The notes beneath the pieces are model-generated. The model did no database searches and had not been told where the DNA came from. It saw nothing but the letters and a program-made list of their open reading frames with translations. The position numbers and the translations under genes are program-made. This document shows, piece by piece, positions 7,130 to 13,530 of a stretch of DNA of 27,861 bases (position 1 is the first letter of the stretch; every line of letters starts with the position of its first letter). Origin of the DNA: 2-01-FULL-45-10 sp964450115 (GTDB taxonomy: Bacteria > Omnitrophota > Gorgyraeia > 2-01-FULL-45-10); assembly GCA_964450115.1 (NCBI GenBank), contig CAYVCD010000008.1:1-27861 (forward strand), read 5' to 3'.

Positions 7130-7516
7130 CTATTTTACTTTTTTCTTGTCCAGCAGCTCCCGGATCTTTTCGATCAGGACCTGAGGTTCGAACGGTTTGG
7201 TTATGTAGGCATCGGCGCCCATAGCCTTGCCGAACGTTATGTCATTAGGTTGGAACTTAGCAGAAAGCATCACTATAGGTATATCCTTAAAATTCTCTTC
7301 GATCTTTAATTTGCGGCAGACATCAAATCCGCTTATCTTGGGAAGCATGATATCGAGAATGATCAGATCGGGCTCCTCTCTTTCAGCCTTCTCCAGGCCC
7401 TCTTCACCATTATAGGCAATGATCACTTCATAATTATTATCTTCTAATCTAGTCCTCACTAGCTCGACAAAATCGATCTCATCGTCTACCAGCAATATTC
7501 TCTTCTTCTTCGCCAT
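7130..7516 (-). CDS. Stand-alone response regulator receiver protein
   Basis: This 128-residue CheY-like receiver domain has the acidic pocket Asp11-Asp12, phosphoacceptor Asp55 (LIILDIMLP), Ser85 (VMLSAK) and Lys107 (YITKPFEP). It has no output domain, so it signals by protein contact. No histidine kinase is encoded in the window. It is first in an operon with an ion transporter, an exported small protein, CcdA, TlpA and MetV. An AGGGGGG ribosome site and a strong promoter lie upstream. Receivers of this kind are often called PilH/CheY-like; its partner is unknown. Confidence 0.95.
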   Translation of the reverse strand: MAKKKRILLVDDEIDFVELVRTRLEDNNYEVIIAYNGEEGLEKAEREEPDLIILDIMLPKISGFDVCRKLKIEENFKDIPIVMLSAKFQPNDITFGKAMGADAYITKPFEPQVLIEKIRELLDKKKVK

Positions 7517-7538
7517 GGATAAGCCCCCCTGTAGATTT

Positions 7539-7567
7539 AGTATATATTACGACCAATGTATTGTCAA
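7539..7567 (-). promoter_or_regulatory. Strong sigma70-type promoter for the receiver-to-metV operon
   Basis: On the minus strand TTGACA (7562-7567) and TATACT (7539-7544) are separated by exactly 17 bp. The predicted leader is about 16 nt and carries the AGGGGGG ribosome site of the receiver gene. It sits in the only gap between the permease gene and the receiver, so it likely drives all genes down to metV. Confidence 0.8.
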
Positions 7568-7571
7568 AATA

Positions 7572-8474
7572 TTAAGAGGGTATGAACTGGAAACCGATCC
7601 CAAGGAGAAGCGAGATGACTATCAGAGAGATCAAAAATATAGTGAGAACCTTCGATCCATACTCTTTCTTTAATACGAGGAGCGTGCCATAGCTTGTTAC
7701 GGGCCCTATGAGAAGCAGTGTCATTCCGGCGCCCATACTCATCCCCTGCTTTATAAGGCTATCCACAAATGGCACTGTGGCTGTGGAACATATATAGGTA
7801 AGGATACCAAAGACTATGGCAAATGGGTAGCCGATCCACCCGCCAAGAGATGATCTTATAAGCTGCCCTAACGGAGCAAATGTAGCGACTACGGTGGCCA
7901 ACAATATTCCTATCAAAAGCTCTGCGCCTATCTCTTTGGGTAGTTCTATATAAGCGTACTTCAAAACCGCTATAGCTCTTTGAGTTAAAGTCTTTGTTTC
8001 ATGTTTGTGAATATGCTCGGGATTCAATTCACAGTGTGGACACGATATATTTTCTACAGGTGTGCGCCTTACGTGCTTTATCCTATCGCCTATAAGGCCC
8101 ATCGCCACACCCATAATAATGACCGCAAAAAATATATAGACGGCAAAATTCAGCCCGAGCACTGAATACGCGACCAGTAGCGCGCTTACAGAAGTGGCTG
8201 GTGTCGCGACCAGAAAAGCGAGGATCGGTCCGAGCTTCGCTCCCTTTTTGTAGAAACTTACCGCTATGGGGAGGCTCCCCCAGCAGCAAATGGGAAGCAA
8301 GGCACCTATCAAAGTCGAATAAAAGATCGGCTTGATACCGCCGCCACCCAGATATTTCAGCACCTTCTCTTCAGGTATCATCTCATGGACAAGGCCGCTT
8401 ATAAAGAACCCTATCGCAAGCGCCGGCAATATCTCGTAGAGATAATGAATGAATACATGCGCGAAATGCGGCAT
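7572..8474 (-). CDS. ArsP/SO_0444-family permease (DUF318)
   Basis: This 300-residue membrane protein has two four-to-five-span bundles typical of the ArsP_1/DUF318 permeases. The first half holds a cysteine pair in a membrane segment (LLPICCWGSLPIA, Cys63-Cys64), the second the TYICSTATVPFVDSL motif. A hydrophilic loop at about 130-165 has CPHC (145-148) and several histidines (NPEHIHKHE), a likely metal-binding patch. Relatives export arsenicals or copper/zinc, or are tied to sulfur and selenium compounds; the substrate here is not known. Its ATG follows the HcyBio stop without a gap (TAGATG), so it may handle a sulfur species or metal linked to that pathway. It is the last gene of the CysK operon. 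Confidence 0.85.
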   Translation of the reverse strand: MPHFAHVFIHYLYEILPALAIGFFISGLVHEMIPEEKVLKYLGGGGIKPIFYSTLIGALLPICCWGSLPIAVSFYKKGAKLGPILAFLVATPATSVSALLVAYSVLGLNFAVYIFFAVIIMGVAMGLIGDRIKHVRRTPVENISCPHCELNPEHIHKHETKTLTQRAIAVLKYAYIELPKEIGAELLIGILLATVVATFAPLGQLIRSSLGGWIGYPFAIVFGILTYICSTATVPFVDSLIKQGMSMGAGMTLLLIGPVTSYGTLLVLKKEYGSKVLTIFLISLIVISLLLGIGFQFIPS

Positions 8475-9844
8475 CTACTCCTCCTTGACTGGCCTTTCCT
8501 TTAACGGCTTGAACGTGTACCCTGAATCCGCGCCCGGAAGCGCCTGAACAAATTCTGTCAGAAAGAATTTCTTGTCGGCTATCCACTTCTTGAGGTCTTC
8601 GGCTATCTCACGCGCTTTTGAATAGCTAGAAAGCGATGAGGTCGGGACCTCTTTACCCTTGACCGATATCTTCCCGCTCTTCAGCTGTTTGTAGTTAACT
8701 TCGCCGAGCGACCCGACCTTTCCTTGCGGATAATCTTCACTGTAATCTANNNNNNNNNNNNNNNNNNNNNNNNNNNNNNNNNNNNNNNNNNNNNNNNNNN
8801 NNNNNNNNNNNNNNNNNNNNNNNNNNNNNNNNNNNNNNNNNNNNNNNNNTTAACTTCGCCGAGCGACCCGACCTTTCCTTGCGGATAATCTTCACTGTAA
8901 TCTACTATCTGGCACCAAAGGTCCTCATCCTTCACCGCGGCGCTCTTCAATATATCCTCGTTTAATACCGGTATGGGTATACCCATCCCCACTACGAGCG
9001 AGACGCCGTATCCCTGGAAAGATGTACCGCGCAGCCACTTATCGCTCATCTGCTTCAAGTCTCCCGTCACCGCGATCGTTCCCGCAGGCGCCTGAGGTAC
9101 GCCATTCTCTTTCCTCTTTACAGACGGATTATGCTGCGTGCCATGCCAATATACATAGCCCACCCCGCCGCCTAAGAATATCCTCGTTCCGATGCCTATC
9201 GTCCTGTAATACGGGTCCTTTAAAAGCGGAGAGAGCTGGCCCGCGGAACAATAATTAGCATTGGCGATATTCGGTTTTAAGGCACCCATGTATGTGTAGA
9301 TCGTCTTTTCGGTCGATAAATTCACCGCGCAGTTATAATTCTGATAGCAGTTCCTCGGATTCAGGAGGACCGCTTCATTCACATCCTTTATGTTGATGTA
9401 CGTTTTGATATGTTTTCTTGGATAACAATCGGTGCCGTATGTGGTGCCTTCGAGAATAACATCCTTCCCGCCCGCAAGCTCTTCAATGACGTGCGCTCCG
9501 CCGTATTTGAACTCACCAGGATAGACTTTATTTCTCGGATCGTCGTCCGCCATGGCTGTAGCGCCTATGTAGATATCGACCGCGGCGAAACCTGAGTATG
9601 CCGGAATGCCATTTAAAGTAACTTTACCGCCGCCCAGTTTTATCTTTGGCTTGGCGTGGCCCACATTGAGGTAGGCTCCGCTTGAGCACATCGGCCCGAA
9701 TGTCCCGGTTGTCACAACGTCGACTTTCTTCGCTGTTTCGGTCAGTCCGTTCTTGGCGACAAGATCTATTACTTCTTCGGCCGTGACCACCACTACCGAG
9801 CCTGCTTTTATCTTTTCGTTTATCTCTTTTATTGTCTTCGCCAT
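8475..9844 (-). CDS. Homocysteine biosynthesis protein HcyBio (DUF39), spanning the assembly gap
   Basis: The HcyBio/DUF39 family makes homocysteine by adding reduced sulfur to an aspartate-semialdehyde-derived intermediate, as shown genetically in methanogens. Visible signatures are VTTGTFGPMCSSGAYLNVGH, the GTDCYPRKH segment with Cys140 (likely the sulfur-carrying cysteine, by analogy), NYNCAVNLS and FLGGGVGYVYWHGTQHNP. The C-terminal part lies on the far side of the 100-N gap. When 8750-8904 (Ns plus one copy of the 55-bp overlap) is removed, the frame closes into one 404-residue protein ending KERPVKEE, so the gene is intact. The start is ATG with AAAGGAGAG 7 nt upstream, 23 nt after cysK. 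The usual partner with NIL and ferredoxin domains is not in the window. Confidence 0.92.
8695..8904. repeat. 55-bp direct repeat flanking the gap (contig overlap artefact)
   Basis: Positions 8695-8749 and 8850-8904 are identical. Both encode the same HcyBio residues (DYSEDYPQGKVGSLGEV) in the same frame. This is the pattern left when two contigs that share a k-mer of 55 are scaffolded without merging, not a biological duplication. Confidence 0.95.
8750..8849. other. Scaffold gap of exactly 100 N
   Basis: One hundred unknown bases were inserted by the assembler. The contig ends on both sides overlap by 55 bp, so the real distance is negative and no sequence is missing. Confidence 0.98.
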
Positions 9845-9867
9845 CTTAATGCTCTCCTTTCAAATAT

Positions 9868-10803
9868 CTATGCAATAAACTCTTTGTAAACCCACGTCGA
9901 TAGATAACGCTCTCCCGTGTCCGGCAAAAGGACCACTATGGTCTTGCCTGCCGATTCTTTACGCTTTGCCACTTCTAGTGCAGCCCACATCGCGGCGCCG
10001 CACGAGATCCCGGCGAATATCCCTTCCTGACGCGCCAGTCTTTTTGCTATCTCACCGGAGTCTTCATTGGAAACTTTTATTATCTCATCTATGATCTTCA
10101 GGTCCAAAACCTGCGGCACAAAGCCCGCGCCTATACCCTGTATCTTATGCGCTCCCGGTTTACCTCCGGACAGGACCGGTGAATCTTTGGGCTCTACCGC
10201 TATGATCTTCACCGCGGGCTTCTTCTCCTTAAGTAACTCGCCTACTCCGGTTATCGTTCCGCCAGTCCCTACTCCAGCTACAAATATATCCACCGCTCCG
10301 TCGGTATCGTTCCATATCTCTATAGCTGTTGTTTCGCGATGGATCCGCGGATTCGCCGGATTATTAAATTGCTGCGGCATAAAACTGTTTTTTGTCTTCT
10401 TTACCAGCTCCTCCGCCTTCTCTACGGCTCCACGCATGCCTTTGGCTCCGTCCGTAAGCACTATCTCGGCCCCGAGTATCCTCAAGAGCTGCCTTCTTTC
10501 CGCGCTCATAGTATCCGGCATGGTAAGAATAAGTTTATACCCCCTGGCCGCGGCTACAAAAGCAAGCGCTATGCCGGTGTTCCCGCTCGTGGGTTCTATT
10601 ATGACGGAATCTTTCTTTAATATACCCTTCTTTTCGGCGTCATCTACCATTGCGACGCCAATCCTGTCCTTAACGCTTGAGAGCGGATTAAAAAATTCCA
10701 GTTTCGCCAGGATCGTCGCGTTAAGGCCCTCAGCAAGCCTGTTTATCCTCACCAATGGTGTGTGGCCCACTGTCTTTGTTATATCAGAAAACACACCTGC
10801 CAC
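9868..10803 (-). CDS. cysK: Cysteine synthase (O-acetylserine sulfhydrylase)
   Basis: This 311-residue fold-type II PLP enzyme joins sulfide to O-acetylserine to make cysteine. Lys45 in SSVKDRIG holds PLP, PTSGNTGIAL (71-80) is the substrate loop, and GVGTGGTITGVG (178-188) binds the phosphate. Its length and motifs fit CysK/CysM; the first residues FSDITKTVGHTPLVRI are typical. The start is GTG at 10801-10803, decided by GAGGAGG five nt upstream; an overlapping ATG at 10803-10805 is in another frame. It follows the Rrf2 regulator gene by 43 nt and precedes the homocysteine gene, so the operon uses sulfide for both amino acids. CysM or phosphoserine-type activity cannot be excluded. Confidence 0.95.
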   Translation of the reverse strand: MAGVFSDITKTVGHTPLVRINRLAEGLNATILAKLEFFNPLSSVKDRIGVAMVDDAEKKGILKKDSVIIEPTSGNTGIALAFVAAARGYKLILTMPDTMSAERRQLLRILGAEIVLTDGAKGMRGAVEKAEELVKKTKNSFMPQQFNNPANPRIHRETTAIEIWNDTDGAVDIFVAGVGTGGTITGVGELLKEKKPAVKIIAVEPKDSPVLSGGKPGAHKIQGIGAGFVPQVLDLKIIDEIIKVSNEDSGEIAKRLARQEGIFAGISCGAAMWAALEVAKRKESAGKTIVVLLPDTGERYLSTWVYKEFIA

Positions 10804-10846
10804 ATGAACCTCCTCGTTAAAATGCGTAATGCGCTCTTATTTTATC

Positions 10847-11287
10847 CTATATCGAGTAAGCGTCGACATGCTGTGCGGTGTTGGCCTTCACAGCCAGGTC
10901 CTCGAATGTTATATTGTCTACTATATCGGATGTTGCTTTAAAGACCTGCTGCCATACATTCCTGAATACACATTTATAAAGGTCCTTGCAGCCTGAATAT
11001 CCGTGCCGTACGCACGAGATCGGCTCTACCGGGCCATCCATAAACCTTATTACGTCGCCCACGGTTATCTTGCTTGGGGCCTTCGACAGCAGATATCCGC
11101 CTATTTTGCCGCGTCTGGACTCTACAAATCCGCCCTTCTTCAGGTCAAGCAATATCTGCTCTAAGAACTTAACAGGCGCATCTATTCTTTTTGCTATATC
11201 ATTGATGGTCACTGCCTCGGTGCCATAATGAATTGCCAAGTCTAATACAGCTTTTAAAGCGTAATCACCTTTATATGTAACCTTCAT
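10847..11287 (-). CDS. Rrf2-family regulator of the cysteine/homocysteine operon
   Basis: This 146-residue winged-helix protein is related to but distinct from the IscR-like protein at 3298. It has the start MKVTYKGDYALKAVLDLA, a recognition helix (VKFLEQILLDL) and the wing SRRGKIGGYLL. Its cysteine triad is Cys92, Cys100 and Cys106, spaced 7 and 5, so it may also bind an Fe-S cluster. It leads the operon with cysK and HcyBio. In Firmicutes the Rrf2 protein CymR represses cysteine genes through CysK, and a like role is plausible here; however CymR lacks this triad, so the signal sensed may be cluster or sulfide status. An AGAGAGG ribosome site precedes the ATG. Confidence 0.88.
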   Translation of the reverse strand: MKVTYKGDYALKAVLDLAIHYGTEAVTINDIAKRIDAPVKFLEQILLDLKKGGFVESRRGKIGGYLLSKAPSKITVGDVIRFMDGPVEPISCVRHGYSGCKDLYKCVFRNVWQQVFKATSDIVDNITFEDLAVKANTAQHVDAYSI

Positions 11288-11327
11288 ACGTCCTCTCTAT
11301 ACCCTATAATCTCGATAAACATAGTAG

Positions 11328-11355
11328 AGTATACACTAAATAAGAATTTTGTCAA
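11328..11355 (-). promoter_or_regulatory. Promoter of the rrf2-cysK-HcyBio operon
   Basis: On the minus strand TTGACA (11350-11355) and TATACT (11328-11333) are 16 bp apart. The predicted leader of about 34 nt includes the ribosome site. No strong palindrome is evident; a weak dyad around 11307-11333 could be the operator of the Rrf2 protein. Confidence 0.7.
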
Positions 11356-11373
11356 CTATTTTTTTAAAATAAT

Positions 11374-12417
11374 CTATTGGGATGACTTTTTCAGGTACTC
11401 TTCGAACTTACCCCAGAAGGGGTCTATGCGCGGGTGCTCTAACTTGTACTTCACATCCCCGTCAATAATATGTATCCCATTGTCAGAGCGTACGGCCACA
11501 CCTACTATGCTTGCCGGTATTCCCTGCCTCTTTAAGGCAGAGACCACCGCCTTGGCCTTATCTTTCTTTGCTGTGGCGAGTAACGTGCCCTCGCTTATTG
11601 CCCTGTAAGGATCTATGTCAAAACATTTGCAAGTCTTTTTGACCTCATCCTGCAATATAATGTCGTCTACATATATCTCCATGCCGACATTGCTGTGCGC
11701 CGCCATTTCATAGAGTCCGCCGAATACCCCGCATTCGGTCGCGTCGTGCATGGCTGTGACGCCGCCTACCTTCGCCGCGATCATGGCGTCCTTCACGGTA
11801 GACATTTGGTAATATACATCCTGCGCCATCTTCAAAAATTTTTTACCGAACTCCGCTTCTAAATATTTAGGGAAGTAAGCACTCATAAGCCCTGTCGTCT
11901 CTATGGCGGGCCCTTTGGTGACTATTATGGAATCCCCGACGCCCACCTTCGGCTTTATAAGTTTCGATCTTTTATCTATGCCAAATACAGTAGCGCCTCC
12001 CACCATAGGATAGTTGCAGCCGGCATACCGTGCGGTATGGCCGGTCACTACCGTTATGCCGAGATTTTTGCATTCTTGGTCTACGGCTTTCCACATCCTG
12101 ACTAGCTCGTTTTCGGTCATTTCTGGAGGCAGGTTCAGGTCCACAGATAAGTATCTGGGCCTTATACCGCTCACGGCTACATCGCTTGCCAATATATGCA
12201 CGGCAAACCATGCGGCCTTCTCTATGCCGAGCTCTTTGGCGATGTAAAATGGGTCCGTCGATAACACCATGACTTTGTCGCCAAGATCGACGACACCGAA
12301 GTCGACCCCGTGCTGCGGCTTGACCAGGACCGACTTATCCTTTGCGCCGAGCCGCGGGTATATCACTCTATTAAAAAATTCCGGATGTATCTTGCCAAGC
12401 TCAGGTAATTTTTCCAC
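11374..12417 (-). CDS. AIR-synthase-family protein (HypE/ThiL-like)
   Basis: This 347-residue protein has the two-domain AIR synthase (PurM/HypE/ThiL/SelD) fold: an N-terminal ATP-binding half with STDPFYI and ILASDVAVSGIRPRYLS (nucleotide and metal binding), VVTGHTARYAG, and a C-terminal half with MHDATECGVFGGLYEMA. It lacks the HypE C-terminal cysteine tail. Because it follows thiE, overlapping it by 17 nt, it may serve as a thiamine-phosphate kinase (ThiL), but its motifs look closer to the archaeal HypE-like group, whose reaction is unknown. The start is GTG, with AAGGA about 10 nt before it inside thiE. The C-terminus is WGKFEEYLKKSSQ. Confidence 0.8.
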   Translation of the reverse strand: MEKLPELGKIHPEFFNRVIYPRLGAKDKSVLVKPQHGVDFGVVDLGDKVMVLSTDPFYIAKELGIEKAAWFAVHILASDVAVSGIRPRYLSVDLNLPPEMTENELVRMWKAVDQECKNLGITVVTGHTARYAGCNYPMVGGATVFGIDKRSKLIKPKVGVGDSIIVTKGPAIETTGLMSAYFPKYLEAEFGKKFLKMAQDVYYQMSTVKDAMIAAKVGGVTAMHDATECGVFGGLYEMAAHSNVGMEIYVDDIILQDEVKKTCKCFDIDPYRAISEGTLLATAKKDKAKAVVSALKRQGIPASIVGVAVRSDNGIHIIDGDVKYKLEHPRIDPFWGKFEEYLKKSSQ

Positions 12418-13057
12418 TCTTTATAAGTCCTTTCCTGGCGTCATCAAGCTTACTTCTGAAATCTCTTGTTGCCAACGTAATATCATCCGCTTCGGTTATG
12501 GCGCGTATCACCGATATATTCTTTGCGCCTTTCTTCAATAATTCGTCAACATTTGAAAGCGTTATGCCGCCGATAAAAACTACGGGCCTTCTGGATATCT
12601 CCAGCGCTCTACCCACATCCTTCGTCCCAACGCAATTATCTTTCACAGCTGTATGAAATACCGGGCCATAGCCGATATAGTCGACATCTTCTTTATTCGC
12701 GACCTCTGCCTGATAACAGGACTCCGTGGAAAGGCCTATTATCTTGCCCGGGCCAAGCATAGCCCTGGCTTCTTTAACGGACACTTTAAGAATATCATCC
12801 TGGCCCAGGTGAACCCCGTCGGCATCCACCTCTTTTGCAAGAAATGGGTCATCATTGACTATAAATGTCACGCGATTTTGCCTGCAGAGATTGGATAATT
12901 TTTTACCGAGGTCAATAAATTCAGTGGCAGTCTTATTCTTTTCGCGCATCTGGATAATATCTACGCCGCCCGCTATCGCGGCCGCGGCTACCTCAAGAGC
13001 GCTCCTGCCCTTACAATACTCCTCCGTTATAATGAGATACAGGTTATAAGCTTTTAT
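12401..13057 (-). CDS. thiE: Thiamine phosphate synthase ThiE with apparent ATA start
   Basis: ThiE joins the pyrimidine and thiazole halves of thiamine. Motifs in order: LYLIIT near the start, GGVDIIQMREK (pyrophosphate and substrate binding), FIVNDD, GVHLGQDD, IGLSTES, GPVFHT-x-V-K, and FIGGI. The first ATG (12949) lies inside the conserved QMREK motif and would delete the first beta strand and helix. In the same frame 36 further residues with clear ThiE sequence extend to a TAG at 13070-13072, without any ATG, GTG or TTG. The best candidate start is ATA at 13055-13057, which overlaps the PilZ TAA exactly where an ATGA overlap would sit, with GGAACGG upstream. From there the protein is 218 residues, normal for ThiE. 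TenI is a less likely alternative. Confidence 0.85.
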   Translation of the reverse strand: MKAYNLYLIITEEYCKGRSALEVAAAAIAGGVDIIQMREKNKTATEFIDLGKKLSNLCRQNRVTFIVNDDPFLAKEVDADGVHLGQDDILKVSVKEARAMLGPGKIIGLSTESCYQAEVANKEDVDYIGYGPVFHTAVKDNCVGTKDVGRALEISRRPVVFIGGITLSNVDELLKKGAKNISVIRAITEADDITLATRDFRSKLDDARKGLIKSGKIT

Positions 13058-13428
13058 TTTGGCCGTTCCGATCTATCCATAAATAACTTTATCGTCTTGT
13101 CGTAGACTTCTCTGTCTTGGGGGCTCATTTCCGCTATCTCCACGGCTACGCTGTATATATCTTTCATATCCTTCAATGCCTCACAGCGCGCCACCTTACC
13201 CAGGCAGATTATCTCTTCAGGGATTATAGGGTTCCTTATTCTTACCTCAACGTCGGCATTTTGTTCGTAACGATTTGAGGAATAGAAGAGCAAGCCGGTC
13301 TTGCTTATATTTCTTATAGTTGAAAGATCCCAGGCTGTAGCGCCGGATGAACTGACAGGCCTTACGCGTATCATAAAATGATACTCTACCCGCTTCCCGC
13401 CTCTATGATCACCTGCGCCGTTCCCCAT
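13054..13428 (-). CDS. PilZ-domain protein (c-di-GMP binding)
   Basis: This 124-residue protein is a single PilZ domain. It has the c-di-GMP motif R-x3-R (Arg9 and Arg13, HRGGKR) and N-x-S-x2-G (NISKTG, 40-45), so binding residues are intact. It would change shape on c-di-GMP binding and act on an unknown partner. A GGEEM cyclase is encoded at 23113-24825 and pilus genes between, so it could link the two. GAGGAGC is a good ribosome site before the ATG. It is first in an operon with thiE, an unusual functional pairing. Confidence 0.88.
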   Translation of the reverse strand: MGNGAGDHRGGKRVEYHFMIRVRPVSSSGATAWDLSTIRNISKTGLLFYSSNRYEQNADVEVRIRNPIIPEEIICLGKVARCEALKDMKDIYSVAVEIAEMSPQDREVYDKTIKLFMDRSERPK

Positions 13429-13449
13429 ATAGCGCTCCTCTCTATTATA

Positions 13450-13477
13450 GATATAGCACGGGTTCCCGCATAGTCAA
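13450..13477 (-). promoter_or_regulatory. Promoter of the pilZ-thiE operon
   Basis: On the minus strand TTGACT (13472-13477) is 16 bp from TATATC (13450-13455). A small dyad CGGG-AA-CCCG lies in the spacer (13459-13468) and might be a binding site. It is divergent from the plus-strand glycosyltransferase promoter. Confidence 0.5.
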
Positions 13478-13501
13478 GCATAACTCTTTAAATTATTCCC
13501 T

Positions 13502-13524
13502 TTGATATGTTATAATCATATCAA
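13502..13524 (+). promoter_or_regulatory. Palindrome around the -10 box of the methyltransferase-glycosyltransferase gene
   Basis: TTGATATG and CATATCAA form a perfect 8-bp inverted repeat with a 7-bp spacer that is TTATAAT, so a consensus -10 (TATAAT, 13511-13516) is framed by the arms. A weak -35 (TTAAAT, 13488-13493) lies 17 bp upstream. The transcript would start about 8 nt before the ATG at 13531, with no room for a ribosome site. The symmetry suggests an operator for a dimeric repressor. Confidence 0.6.
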
Positions 13525-13530
13525 TAAATC

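Noticed and set aside
8083..8586. Minus-strand frames of 67-68 residues in the permease and HcyBio region
   Set aside because: They overlap well supported genes in another frame and show no motif.
8695..8904. A biological 55-bp duplication
   Set aside because: Exact repeats at both edges of a 100-N block and a closed frame on merging show assembly overlap.
10067..10807. A 246-residue open frame on the plus strand opposite cysK
   Set aside because: It mirrors codon bias of cysK, has no ribosome site or recognisable motif, and lies wholly within a clear gene.
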